Below are positions 28,579 through 37,027 of a DNA stretch of 51,242 nucleotides, in pieces. Position 1 is the stretch's first letter. Each line of letters opens with the position of its first letter. The stretch is taken from assembly GCA_003552075.1 (NCBI GenBank), contig PUOJ01000090.1, positions 1 through 51,242 of the forward strand, given 5' to 3'. This DNA is from Bacteroidales bacterium (GTDB lineage: Bacteria; Bacteroidota; Bacteroidia; Bacteroidales; UBA7960). The notes below the pieces were generated by a model that was given only the letters and a program-made list of their open reading frames with translations, was not told where the DNA came from and searched no databases. A program made the position numbers and the translations under genes.

Positions 28579-29436
28579 ATGTATTCGCTCAATGGTCAGC
28601 TTATCCAGCAAGATGCGTTTGCGCTATCACCTGCCAACAGGGCTTTCAGATATGGTGACGGTGTCTTTGAGACCATTCGTGTCGCTGGTGGCCGGGTATT
28701 GTGGGCACCTTTACATTTTGCACGTGTAACCAAGGCTGCTGCCACGCTCTGCCTAAACCTCCCAGAGCAATGGGCCTTGCCTTACTTTGAAGAGGTGATC
28801 ACGGCCTTGTCCACGACCAACCATGGCAAAGGATGCCACGCGCGGGTGCGATTTTCCTTGTTCCGTGAAGATGGCGGCCGCTACGCCCCCATTACCAACA
28901 ATGCTGCTTTTTTGATCGAGTCTGAAGGCCTGGACCAAGGTTTATTCGAACTGAATAATAAAGGCCTGCTTATCGGCATCTATCCCGAGATCCGTAAGCC
29001 AGCCAACATGCTGTCGTCGCTGAAAAGCATTAATGCCCAGCTCTACGTGCTGGCGAGCATTTACAAGCGCAACAAAGACCTGGGCGACATCCTCATATTG
29101 AACGAAGAGGGTTTTGTCGCCGAAGCCACCAGCTCCAACATCTTTTTGGTAAAGGGCGGACGCCTGATCACTCCTGCACCTGATCAGGGTGCTGTTGAAG
29201 GCATTATGCAACAGGTGATTTGTAGGTTGGCCACGGATAATGACATCCTGGTGAAGGCTTGCCCAGTTTCGCCCGACGACCTGCTCGCGGCTGATGAGAT
29301 CTTTCTCACCAATGCCATACAGGGCATTCGTTGGGTGATGGGGTTTCGGCAGAAACGTTATTATAACAACTTTTCTCGAAAGATGATGGCCTTGTTAAAT
29401 GACCAGGTACGTGCCTTTCTGGATCATGAGGGTTGA
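28579..29436 (+). CDS. Class IV aminotransferase-fold PLP enzyme
   Basis: A 285-residue fold-type IV PLP enzyme, the family of branched-chain aminotransferases, D-amino-acid aminotransferase and aminodeoxychorismate lyase. Marks are RYGDGVFETIRVAGG near the N-terminus, the probable PLP lysine in SSLKSINAQLYVLA, and EATSSNIFLVKGGRLITPAP binding the phosphate. The short length and FRYGDGVFET opening fit lyase or aminotransferase members equally, so substrate is left open. It stands between the S41 protease gene and the converging ZIP gene. Confidence 0.85.
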   Translation: MYSLNGQLIQQDAFALSPANRAFRYGDGVFETIRVAGGRVLWAPLHFARVTKAAATLCLNLPEQWALPYFEEVITALSTTNHGKGCHARVRFSLFREDGGRYAPITNNAAFLIESEGLDQGLFELNNKGLLIGIYPEIRKPANMLSSLKSINAQLYVLASIYKRNKDLGDILILNEEGFVAEATSSNIFLVKGGRLITPAPDQGAVEGIMQQVICRLATDNDILVKACPVSPDDLLAADEIFLTNAIQGIRWVMGFRQKRYYNNFSRKMMALLNDQVRAFLDHEG

Positions 29437-29455
29437 CCACCCGGAAATTTTCAGA

Positions 29456-30283
29456 TCAAATAAAGAACACCAGGCTAATAGCCATGACGGCCATGCCACC
29501 GGTTAGCCCATACAAACTCAAATGGGGCTCTCCGTATTCACGTGCTGCCGGCAAGAGGTTGTCGATGGAGATAAAGACCATGATTCCGGCAACTGCTGCA
29601 AACAAAAAGCCAAAAACGGCCTGGTTGAGAAAGGGCAACAGGATAAAAAAGCCCACCAGCGCACCAATTGGCTCTGCCAGTCCGGCAAGGAAAGAATACA
29701 AAAAGGCTTTTCTGCGACTGCCGGTCGCATGGTGAATGGGCACCGAAATGGCAATGCCTTCCGGGATGTTATGGATTGCAATGGCGATGGCAATGGGCAG
29801 TCCCAGCCGGAAATCCTGCAGGGTCGCCATAAAGGTCGCCAGTCCCTCGGGAAAATTATGGAGGGCAATGGCCACGGCCGACATCATGCCCATGCGGTAG
29901 AGCTTGCTGTTTTTCTTGCGCTCCGGTTCGTGCATCTCCTCTACCCTCTTCAATTCATGTGGATTTTCAAACTCAGGCACCAGCTTGTCAATGATGGCAA
30001 TGAAGATCATGCCCGTAAAAAAGGCCAGCACGGCGAGGAGATATCCCGCATGAACGCCCTTTTCCTCCGATAGGATTGCTTTGGCCTCAGGGAATATTTC
30101 TACGAAGGAAAGGTAAATCATTACGCCAGCAGAAAAACCCAGCGCAACGGAAAGAAACTTGGTATTGGTACGTTTTGCAAAAAAGGCAATGGCGCCGCCA
30201 ATGCCTGTAGACAACCCGGCAAAAAGGGTCAATCCCAGCGCAATGAGCACCTGGTTGATGTCTGTAGCAGCTTCAGCGATCAT
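29456..30283 (-). CDS. ZIP-family divalent metal transporter
   Basis: A 275-residue inner-membrane ZIP protein of the ZupT type with about eight helices. The metal-site helices IV and V carry HNFPEGLATF and HNIPEGIAIS, the hallmark HNxPEG motifs. A charged loop with His residues (HELKRVEEMHEPERKKN) separates helices III and IV. Substrates are usually Zn2+, with Fe2+ or Mn2+ possible. Its neighbours give no clue to regulation. Confidence 0.93.
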   Translation of the reverse strand: MIAEAATDINQVLIALGLTLFAGLSTGIGGAIAFFAKRTNTKFLSVALGFSAGVMIYLSFVEIFPEAKAILSEEKGVHAGYLLAVLAFFTGMIFIAIIDKLVPEFENPHELKRVEEMHEPERKKNSKLYRMGMMSAVAIALHNFPEGLATFMATLQDFRLGLPIAIAIAIHNIPEGIAISVPIHHATGSRRKAFLYSFLAGLAEPIGALVGFFILLPFLNQAVFGFLFAAVAGIMVFISIDNLLPAAREYGEPHLSLYGLTGGMAVMAISLVFFI

Positions 30284-30343
30284 AAAACGGGATGGCTGTT
30301 TGGAGAAAGAATTGGTTGTAAGTCCTTATAGTAATTGCACAAT

Positions 30344-30751
30344 TCACGAGCGTACAACAAAATCTTCCAGGCTTTGTTCTTGAAAATATTCTTTAAACTG
30401 CATGGTCACATCATTGACCAGGCCATTCATCAGGCACTTGTCAAAAGGACATATTTTACGGTCTAACGGGCATTCAGGGACATCAATCCTGCCTTCGATG
30501 GCCTCATATATTTCCAGCACACTGATATCCTCTGAGGACTTACTCAGTATAAATCCTCCACTGGGTCCGCGCACGGATTTGAGGTATCCTTGTTTGACCA
30601 ATTGCTGCAGCACTTTTGCCAGGTGATTCCTGGAAGCCCCCATTTCCTCTGCGAGGCTGTTGACATTGATGTGATTTTCCGATTTGGCAATCAATACCAT
30701 GGCGTGCAGTGCCAGTGAGGCTGCCTCGGAAAAATGTACCAGTTTAGCCAT
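30344..30751 (-). CDS. Rrf2-family transcriptional regulator with three cysteines
   Basis: A 135-residue winged-helix regulator of the Rrf2 family (IscR, NsrR, RirA). The DNA-binding helix region contains EEMGASRNHLAKVLQQL and the wing GPSGGFIL. Three cysteines in CPLDRKICPFDKC are spaced C-x6-C-x4-C rather than the x5/x5 of IscR and NsrR; they are placed to hold an Fe-S cluster. The start at 30751 (MAKLVHFSEAASLA) matches the family; a 33-residue upstream extension is rejected. It is the last gene of the hydG operon and may control hydrogenase genes in response to redox, oxygen, NO or Fe-S status. Confidence 0.88.
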   Translation of the reverse strand: MAKLVHFSEAASLALHAMVLIAKSENHINVNSLAEEMGASRNHLAKVLQQLVKQGYLKSVRGPSGGFILSKSSEDISVLEIYEAIEGRIDVPECPLDRKICPFDKCLMNGLVNDVTMQFKEYFQEQSLEDFVVRS

Positions 30752-30807
30752 GTGATTTTGATTTGTTTTGCTGAATAATACCCTATGATTTACCTGATTA
30801 ATACAGG

Positions 30808-31059
30808 TTAAAACACCATCTTCTGTACTTTCACATTTTCCAATTTCCACAATTCATTTTCCAGTCTCATGCACTCTTCCTGGCTACCGGTTAGTTCCAG
30901 GATGATCAGCCCGCAGTTTTCACAATCTTCCATTTGCAAGGTATGCAAACCAAGGCGGGTGCGTATGGTACATCCGTATTTTGTAAGGATGTCCTGTACC
31001 CTTAAAGCTGCTTTTGTCCTGGATTCAACCATCACACCTAATATTCTGATTTCCGACAT
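30808..31059 (-). CDS. TM1266-family putative hydrogenase-system regulator, copy B
   Basis: An 83-residue protein with a ferredoxin-like (ACT/NikR C-terminal) fold pattern, of the small family typified by Thermotoga TM1266 and described as a putative regulator of iron-only hydrogenase systems. The core ILGVMVESRTKAA...IRTRLGLH...GLIILELTG is shared with the neighbouring copy A. It has its own cysteine pair (MEDCENCGL). The role is inferred from repeated association with hydrogenase maturation genes and is not biochemically defined. Confidence 0.75.
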   Translation of the reverse strand: MSEIRILGVMVESRTKAALRVQDILTKYGCTIRTRLGLHTLQMEDCENCGLIILELTGSQEECMRLENELWKLENVKVQKMVF

Positions 31060-31070
31060 GATATCATGTT

Positions 31071-31337
31071 TTATTTGAACAAATAATCAAACTTCATTTC
31101 TTTGATTTCCACGCCGCCGATTTCGGCTAGTTCTTTACGTAAATCCTGCCATTTATCAGGTTTTCCCTGCAATATTAACAATATGGTACCCACGCGGCTG
31201 CACGTGTGATCATCAAGCTCATGAAAACCAAGCCTGGAACGGATCACTTCCGCGTGCCTGGTTAAAACTTCCTGTGTCTTGCCGGCTTCCTTGATGCGGT
31301 CAAACACCAAAATGCCAAGAATCATGGTTTCTTGCAT
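31071..31337 (-). CDS. TM1266-family putative hydrogenase-system regulator, copy A
   Basis: An 88-residue paralogue of the next gene, with the shared pattern ILGILVFDRIKEAG, IRSRLGFHEL and ILLILQG. It begins 13 bases after the hydG stop and ends 11 bases before copy B, so the four genes hydG, copy A, copy B and rrf2 look like one operon. It keeps one cysteine (HTCSRVG) at the position where copy B has CENC. Two tandem copies suggest a heterodimer or two specialised sensors. Confidence 0.75.
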   Translation of the reverse strand: MQETMILGILVFDRIKEAGKTQEVLTRHAEVIRSRLGFHELDDHTCSRVGTILLILQGKPDKWQDLRKELAEIGGVEIKEMKFDYLFK

Positions 31338-31350
31338 AATCGGGTGATTT

Positions 31351-32778
31351 TTAAAAATACAGATCTCTTTGTCCTGATTTGATTTTATCCACTTTTTCCT
31401 TTAACCTGGCTACCTTTTGTTCCTGACCCAGCTCCTCGATCTTCTTGCTGATGAGCTTGTAGCCGGCTTGCTTGGTCTCTTCCGAGGCGTAATCCTCCAG
31501 GTATTCTGCCAGGGTCAGCAAGGCGTTGGGTGTGCAATACCTTTTGATGAATCCGGGGACGGAAAATTCCATGAAATGCTCACCGGTGCGTCCAAGTCTG
31601 TAGCAAGCCGTGCAAAATGATGGAATATAGCCGGTATTGATCAGCTCATCCATGATCTCACTAAGCGACCTGTTGTCATTGATCTGAAACTGTCCCTTGC
31701 TTAAATCCTGGGTTTCTTGCTTGCCCTTGGAGTATCCGCCGAGCTCCAGGTTTGTGCCACCATCAATTTGCGAGACACCGAAACGGAGGATCTGGTCGCG
31801 GGTATGTGAAGGCTCCCGTGCCGTCAGGATCATGCCGGTATACGGAACGGCAAGCCTGAGAATACTGACCAGGCGGATAAACTCATCATCCTTCACAAGG
31901 TGTGCTTTGTCGATGTCCAGGGACAAGGCGTTTTGGATCCTGGGGAATGAAATGGTATGTGGACCCACATTGTAGACTGCTTCAAAGTGGTTTACGTGCC
32001 GCACGAGCCCCATGACCTCAAAACGCCAATCGTAAAGGCCAAAAAGGGCACCAATGCCCACGTCATCTATACCGGCTTCCTGCGCCCTGTCCAGTGCCGT
32101 AAGGCGCCATTCATAGTTGCGCTTGATACCCCCAAGGTGTACACGCTTATAGGTGGGCTCATGGTAGGTTTCCTGAAAGATCTGAAAGGTGCCTATACCC
32201 GCATCCTTGATGGTTCGAAAACCAGGGATATCAAAAGGAGCCGCATTGATGTTCACCCGGCGGATCTCCCCGTTGCCGTGTGTTACGTTGTAAACAATAC
32301 CTACAGTCTCAGCGATAAATTCAGCAGAATACTTGGGATGCTCACCATAGACCAGAATAAGCCGCTTGTGTCCCTGCTCAATCAAGGCTTTTGTTTCCCC
32401 AATCAGCTCCTGCTCGTTCAGGGTAATGCGTTTCACATCTTTGTTGGATGCCCTGAAACCACAATACTGGCAATTATTGGTACAAAGGTCCCCCACATAC
32501 AATGGGGCAAACAACACGATCCGCTCACCATAGACTTTTTCTTTTAGGGTGCGCGCGCCCTCTTTGATCTCCTCTATCAGTTCAGGATCCCTGGCATTTA
32601 TCAGGACGGCTGTCTCTTCCAGCGAAAGGCGCTTTTTGTCCAGAGAGGCCTGGATCACATCCCGCACACGTTTTTTATCCTCCCTGGTGTTCCGAATGTA
32701 GCCCCATATCTCATCCGGATCAATGAAAGGCTTCATTCTTTTGTCAGGGATACTGTATGTTTGCGGATGATATATCAT
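31351..32778 (-). CDS. hydG: [FeFe] hydrogenase H-cluster maturase HydG
   Basis: A 475-residue radical SAM enzyme that cleaves tyrosine to make the CO and CN- ligands of the hydrogenase H-cluster. The N-terminal radical SAM cluster motif CTNNCQYC is present, and the C-terminal auxiliary cluster motif C-x2-C-x22-C lies in CTACYRLGRTGEHF...KRYC, which separates HydG from the tyrosine lyase ThiH. It acts with HydE and HydF, neither of which is in this window. It heads a four-gene minus-strand operon; TATTTTTG (32812-32805) is a possible -7 box. Confidence 0.97.
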   Translation of the reverse strand: MIYHPQTYSIPDKRMKPFIDPDEIWGYIRNTREDKKRVRDVIQASLDKKRLSLEETAVLINARDPELIEEIKEGARTLKEKVYGERIVLFAPLYVGDLCTNNCQYCGFRASNKDVKRITLNEQELIGETKALIEQGHKRLILVYGEHPKYSAEFIAETVGIVYNVTHGNGEIRRVNINAAPFDIPGFRTIKDAGIGTFQIFQETYHEPTYKRVHLGGIKRNYEWRLTALDRAQEAGIDDVGIGALFGLYDWRFEVMGLVRHVNHFEAVYNVGPHTISFPRIQNALSLDIDKAHLVKDDEFIRLVSILRLAVPYTGMILTAREPSHTRDQILRFGVSQIDGGTNLELGGYSKGKQETQDLSKGQFQINDNRSLSEIMDELINTGYIPSFCTACYRLGRTGEHFMEFSVPGFIKRYCTPNALLTLAEYLEDYASEETKQAGYKLISKKIEELGQEQKVARLKEKVDKIKSGQRDLYF

Positions 32779-32804
32779 GATTTAAGAATTTTCTATAGTT
32801 ATTG

Positions 32805-32812
32805 CAAAAATA
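32805..32812 (-). promoter_or_regulatory. Possible -7 box of the hydG operon
   Basis: TATTTTTG on the minus strand, 27 bases from the hydG ATG, matches TAnnTTTG; the -33 box is not convincing. Confidence 0.35.
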
Positions 32813-32869
32813 CGGAAATTTGCGGCATCATATACGTTTAAAACGTAAAAAAAGCATTGGGATAATTAA

Positions 32870-33052
32870 AATGTCTAAATACCTGAAAGGGGGGATAGGA
32901 CAAAAGTACAAAAGGTCGAAAAGTCAAAATGTCTAAAAGTCCGGGTTTGTGATGTTTTCAACCTGATTTAAACAACGCCTTGGGCAACATCAAACATCAA
33001 GCCCATTAACCCCTCAACTTCAATCTTAATCTCAACCTTAACCTAAAACCTC
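32870..33052. repeat. Composite intergenic repeat: octamer array followed by inverted hexamer array
   Basis: This fills most of the 280-base gap between hydG and the hydrolase gene. At 32901-32942 are units GTCGAAAA, GTCAAAAT and GTCTAAAA with a stray ATGTCTAAAT at 32871. At 33012-33052 are hexamer-period units that read GGTTAA, GGTTGA and GATTAA on the minus strand. The same pair, inverted as a whole, occurs at 43787-43845. No gene is seen here. Confidence 0.65.
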
Positions 33053-33058
33053 ATTCGG

Positions 33059-33838
33059 CTATACTTGAATATGCAGCCCGTCATAGGCCAGCGCCACATT
33101 TTTGGGAAGGGACCGATTAATCTCCTCATGCAGGCCGATGAAATGACTTAAATGGGTGATCCAGGCCTGCTGGGGCTGCACTTCTTCTATCACCTTCAGG
33201 GCTTCTTCGAGTGAAAAGTGAGAGATGTGTTTAGACTTACGTAGTGCATTAATTACCAGTACTTTACTTCCCTTGATCTTTTCAATTTCTGCCTGGTCGA
33301 TATGGCTGGCATCCGTGATATAGGTAAAGTCGTCTATTCTGAAGCCCAGCACGGGCATTTTGTGATGGAGAACCTCCACCGGGGTGAAGGTGTTTCCATT
33401 GATTTGAAATGGCTTGTTTTCGATGATGTGGAAGTGCAGCTGCGGGGCACCAAAGAACCTTTTCTCCTTCAGGATGTATGGAAATTCCTTGTTGATGGAG
33501 TCGATCACCTTTTCGGTGGCATAGATGTCAACGGTTTTGTTCAGTACATAATTGAAAGCCCGCACGTCATCTAGTCCTGCAATATGGTCGCGATGCCCAT
33601 GGGTGAAGATGATGGCCGAAATATCTTCTACCTTTTCACGGATCATCTGGTAGCGGAAATCCGGTCCGCAGTCTATGACATACTTGTGCACGCCTATTTC
33701 GATCATCACGGATGTTCTCAACCGGTGATCGCGCGCGTCATTGCTGGTACACACCTGGCAATCGCAAGCCACCACCGGCACACCTGTAGACGTACCTGTA
33801 CCGAGAAAGGTCACCGCCATGCTTGAAGTGTTCACCAT
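33059..33838 (-). CDS. Metallo-beta-lactamase-fold hydrolase (PhnP-like)
   Basis: A 259-residue MBL-fold protein with GTGTSTGVPV near the N-terminus, FTHGHRDHIAGLDDVR as the HxHxDH metal site, TDASHIDQAEIE and THLSHFIGLHE. A cysteine pair near residue 25-30 (CDCQVC) may bind a structural metal, as in PhnP. PhnP hydrolyses cyclic ribosyl phosphates; other members of this branch have unknown substrates. It lies 18 bases after ribF and shares its direction. An internal ATG at residue 7 (33820) is an alternative start. Confidence 0.85.
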   Translation of the reverse strand: MVNTSSMAVTFLGTGTSTGVPVVACDCQVCTSNDARDHRLRTSVMIEIGVHKYVIDCGPDFRYQMIREKVEDISAIIFTHGHRDHIAGLDDVRAFNYVLNKTVDIYATEKVIDSINKEFPYILKEKRFFGAPQLHFHIIENKPFQINGNTFTPVEVLHHKMPVLGFRIDDFTYITDASHIDQAEIEKIKGSKVLVINALRKSKHISHFSLEEALKVIEEVQPQQAWITHLSHFIGLHEEINRSLPKNVALAYDGLHIQV

Positions 33839-33856
33839 GTAGCCAGGTTTTATGTG

Positions 33857-34777
33857 TTAATAAATTAATTCTTCAACCAGTTCCCTGGCCTCATGCATCA
33901 TGTGCGCATCCATGGCCCCATTACCCCCGGGATCTCCTTCCATCACACGTTTGTAAAAATAGAGGGTCCCTGTTTTGTCAGTGACATCCGCGCGGTCATA
34001 TATGAAAAAGCTCTCCACCCTGGGTTGCTTGTGCTGGTCATACAGGATATAGGTCATGGTTTTGTGCCACGCATCGTTCAGCAGCAGGTTGGTGGCATAC
34101 ACACCAGGTGGTGGTATGAGCTTTTCATCGGCGGTAATTGCCACGCCGGCCACTTCATAGGGGCTGATATCCGGATACACCGGGCCCTTATACAGCGCAC
34201 CTTTGATGATGTACTGGTGGTCCAGGTACGCATTTGCCCTCTGGATATGCCCCTCCTGCAAGGCTTTACGGATTTTTGTTGAGCTCACAGTTTCGTTCTC
34301 AATCATTTGAAGGGGAATCTCTTCCACGCCAAAGTGCATGTCCCTGCTCAGGCGATGCAGATAGGAATAATCCCCTTTCCTTGCATATCCAAAATGATGG
34401 TTGTGTCCTACTACTATGACGCGTGCTTCGAGATGGCCGATGAGCATGTTGACCACGAAGTCATGCGAGGTGGTCTTGGAAAATTCGAGCGAGAAAGGAA
34501 TGATGAACAGGTTTTGTAAGCCTGCCTTTTGAAGCAGTTCAATTTTCTCTTCCTGCGAATTGATCATTTGCAGGCTCTTCTGATCAGGGTACAACACCTT
34601 CCTTGGATGGGGGTAAAAGGTGATCAGCACCGATTCGCCACCAATGTCGGATGCAATTTCATTGAGCCTGTCGATGATCAGCTTGTGTCCTACATGGACC
34701 CCATCAAATGAACCTGTGGTGACTACTGCATTTTTGATTTTTCCTGCCGCTTCAGCGGTATGGTGAAATACCTTCAT
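33857..34777 (-). CDS. ribF: Bifunctional riboflavin kinase/FAD synthetase
   Basis: A 306-residue enzyme making FMN from riboflavin and then FAD. The N-terminal adenylyltransferase domain has GSFDGVHVGHKLII and the signature region SSTKIRKALQEG; the C-terminal flavokinase domain is shorter and contains PPPGVYATNLLLND. FMN is a cofactor of the HydB/NuoF-type subunit encoded in the same direction upstream. Its start overlaps the rex stop by four bases (ATGA), suggesting translational coupling. Confidence 0.95.
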   Translation of the reverse strand: MKVFHHTAEAAGKIKNAVVTTGSFDGVHVGHKLIIDRLNEIASDIGGESVLITFYPHPRKVLYPDQKSLQMINSQEEKIELLQKAGLQNLFIIPFSLEFSKTTSHDFVVNMLIGHLEARVIVVGHNHHFGYARKGDYSYLHRLSRDMHFGVEEIPLQMIENETVSSTKIRKALQEGHIQRANAYLDHQYIIKGALYKGPVYPDISPYEVAGVAITADEKLIPPPGVYATNLLLNDAWHKTMTYILYDQHKQPRVESFFIYDRADVTDKTGTLYFYKRVMEGDPGGNGAMDAHMMHEARELVEELIY

Positions 34778-35403
34778 TTTACGAGATAAGCTAGTTTTTC
34801 GAGTGATGTGACAATATCATATTCTTCCAGGTGCACTCCTTCTGGTACGGTAAGCGGCACAGAAGTATAGTTGAGTATCCCCCTGATGCCGGCTTCAAGC
34901 AGTTTTTTTGCCACATCATGGGTCGCCTCGGGAGACACGGTAAGTACGGCGATGCTAACCGCTTCCTTGTGCACGATCTCTTTGATCTGGTTAATGTGGA
35001 AGCAACGTATGCCTGCCACCACACGGTCTGTCTTCTGCAGGTCATTGTCAAAAGCAGCTACTATGGCCAGCTTGTCTCTCTTCCCGGCAAAATAGCTGGT
35101 GATGGCCCTTCCCAGGTTACCCATGCCGACAATGATGATCTTCTGGCCCTTGTCACTGTCGATGATTCTTCCAATCAGGGCCACGAGGTCCTTCACCACG
35201 TATCCCTTGCTTTGGCTACCGGAATAACCGATCAGCATCAGGTCGCGGCGCACCTGCACCGGTGTGAGATTCATCATCTTGGCCAGTTCGTGTGAGTATA
35301 TGTTGGCTTTCCCCTCACGGATGCTGTTGTACAATATCCTCCGGTACTGACTGAGCCTTTCCACCGTTTTGCCTGGCAACTCTTGCGGTTTTTCTTTTCC
35401 CAT
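34774..35403 (-). CDS. rex: Redox-sensing transcriptional repressor Rex
   Basis: A 209-residue Rex protein: an N-terminal winged helix (SHELAKMMNLTPVQVRRDLM) and a Rossmann domain with VGMGNLGRAI that senses the NADH/NAD+ ratio; the C-terminal helix completes the dimer. Rex commonly represses fermentation and hydrogenase genes until NADH accumulates. It lies 80 bases downstream of the hydrogenase operon in the same direction and four-base-overlaps ribF. A role in controlling the hydrogenase genes is inferred from context. Confidence 0.96.
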   Translation of the reverse strand: MGKEKPQELPGKTVERLSQYRRILYNSIREGKANIYSHELAKMMNLTPVQVRRDLMLIGYSGSQSKGYVVKDLVALIGRIIDSDKGQKIIIVGMGNLGRAITSYFAGKRDKLAIVAAFDNDLQKTDRVVAGIRCFHINQIKEIVHKEAVSIAVLTVSPEATHDVAKKLLEAGIRGILNYTSVPLTVPEGVHLEEYDIVTSLEKLAYLVK

Positions 35404-35483
35404 ATGCCTGATCTATGCTTGAATAATGGTTTACTTTGCCAGCCTGCATGAATATAAGACAGGCCAAATAATATGGTGTTGGT

Positions 35484-36602
35484 CTATTGACTGAATTCTA
35501 CCGTAAAACTGGTGCCTTCTCCGGGTGTACTGTCCACGGAAATATTGGCATCATAAAGGTCCAGGATCTTTTTCACGATGGAAAGCCCCAGGCCACTGCC
35601 GCTGATGCCCTTTGTCTGTTCGCTTTTTATCCGGACAAAGTCTTCGAAAAGGCTTTTGGTGTCTTCTTCCTCCATGCCAATTCCGGTATCCTGCACGCTC
35701 AGCAGGATTTTGTCTTCCTCCTTGTTCAGGTTGACGTCTACCCTGCCACCCTTGACATTATATTTGATCGCATTGGATATTAAATTGTTACAGATTATTT
35801 CCAATTCCTGGCGGTCGGCGTCCATGGTGATCTTTTCGCTGCAGTTGAGATACACGTCCACATCTTTTTGTATTGCCAGGGGTTGAAAGGAATCGATGCA
35901 ATGCTGGCTGATCTCGCAAAGGTTTTGGGGTTCAATTTTTCGCTGTTTTTTGCCGCTTTCAATGCGGGTGAAGTCCAGCATGTCCATGATCAGGTTACGC
36001 ATGCCCTGCACGCGATTCAGTGAGCGGTCAATGATCTCCATGTATTCTGTGATATGCTCTCCGTACTTTTTTTCCTGCATCATCCGCAGATAGCCTTCAA
36101 CGGCGTTTAGTGGTGATTTCAGTTCATGTGAAAGCACGGAAAGAAACTGAAAGCGGACCTGGCGGCCTTCGGTGTTGAGCTTTTGCGTCATCTTGCGCAA
36201 AAAAAGTTGTTTGGTAATGGTTTCCACGGATGCCCGAAGCTCTTTGGGCGTAAAGGGCTTTGGTACGAAGTCATATGCACCTTTCCGTGTAGCTTTCACC
36301 GCCAGCTCCAAAGAGGCGTAAGATGTAATCATCACCACCACCACATCAATTTGTTGCTGGTTGATGTATTCGAGCACTTCAACCCCCTGTATCCCGGGAA
36401 GCTTATTGTCGAGCAGGATGATATCCAGGGGTTTGCTTTTGATGATCTTCAGGGCCTCTTCTCCGGTCTCTGCCACGTCCACATCGAAGCCATAATCTTC
36501 ATCCATGAATGGGAAGCTGACCGTGTGGTTTTCAAGGATACGCTCCACGCCGCTGCGGATACCGGGTTCGTCATCTACAACCAAAAGCTTAAGTTTTTCC
36601 AT
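35484..36602 (-). CDS. Receiver-histidine kinase hybrid
   Basis: A 372-residue cytosolic signalling protein with the receiver first and the kinase last. The receiver has the acidic pair Asp10/Asp11 and the phosphoacceptor Asp65 in DIILLDNKLPG; an extra segment (around residues 28-38) pushes Asp65 later than usual. The kinase has His159 in VLSHELKSPLN, an N-box NLISNAIKYN, and ATP-lid motifs VQDTGIGME and GSGLGLSIV. There is no membrane segment or DNA-binding domain. It is the last of six closely packed genes starting with hydC, so it probably acts downstream of the hydrogenase-like sensor kinase. Confidence 0.93.
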   Translation of the reverse strand: MEKLKLLVVDDEPGIRSGVERILENHTVSFPFMDEDYGFDVDVAETGEEALKIIKSKPLDIILLDNKLPGIQGVEVLEYINQQQIDVVVVMITSYASLELAVKATRKGAYDFVPKPFTPKELRASVETITKQLFLRKMTQKLNTEGRQVRFQFLSVLSHELKSPLNAVEGYLRMMQEKKYGEHITEYMEIIDRSLNRVQGMRNLIMDMLDFTRIESGKKQRKIEPQNLCEISQHCIDSFQPLAIQKDVDVYLNCSEKITMDADRQELEIICNNLISNAIKYNVKGGRVDVNLNKEEDKILLSVQDTGIGMEEEDTKSLFEDFVRIKSEQTKGISGSGLGLSIVKKILDLYDANISVDSTPGEGTSFTVEFSQ

Positions 36603-36606
36603 GAAA

Positions 36607-37005
36607 TTATATCTTTAGCAACTTCTTGATCTCCTTGTGCAGCTGGTCATTCCGGATGCCTTTGTCCAAAAAGAGGTCGGCCTTGATCCAGTCACGCTCT
36701 TCCTCGGTAGTCACATCGAAAAGCATTCCTGTTTCAGCGGTAACTGCTGAAACAATGATGACCGGTACGTCCGGGTGTTTGCTTTTGATTTTGTGGCTCA
36801 GGATGAAGCCCGTATCCTGGTTTTCCATCATCAGGTCCAGGATGGCCAGGTCCGGTCTGGTGCGCTCGATGATGTCCTCCGCCTCCTTTTGCGTACCGGC
36901 TGTGATCACGTCAAAACCCATGTCTTTCACGCCTTCGCGCATCTGAAAGAGATAATCGACATCGTCATCGACAATCAATATGGTTTTCTTCTCTTGTTTT
37001 AGCAT
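36607..37005 (-). CDS. Single-domain response regulator (CheY-like)
   Basis: A 132-residue receiver with Asp13-Asp15 (VDDDVD), the phosphoacceptor Asp57 in LAILDLMME, SA in IIVSAVTAE and the conserved Lys in LFLDKGI. It has no output domain and most likely shuttles phosphate between the sensor kinase encoded upstream and the hybrid kinase encoded 4 bases downstream. The start at 37005 (ATG, MLKQEKKTILIV) is preferred over an in-frame TTG at 37035 that would overlap the previous gene. Confidence 0.92.
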   Translation of the reverse strand: MLKQEKKTILIVDDDVDYLFQMREGVKDMGFDVITAGTQKEAEDIIERTRPDLAILDLMMENQDTGFILSHKIKSKHPDVPVIIVSAVTAETGMLFDVTTEEERDWIKADLFLDKGIRNDQLHKEIKKLLKI

Positions 37006-37027
37006 AATACTGAATGTTTTATGGGTT

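Noticed and set aside
32870-33052. Possible CRISPR array
   Set aside because: Units of 6 and 8 bases are contiguous, without spacers or cas genes.
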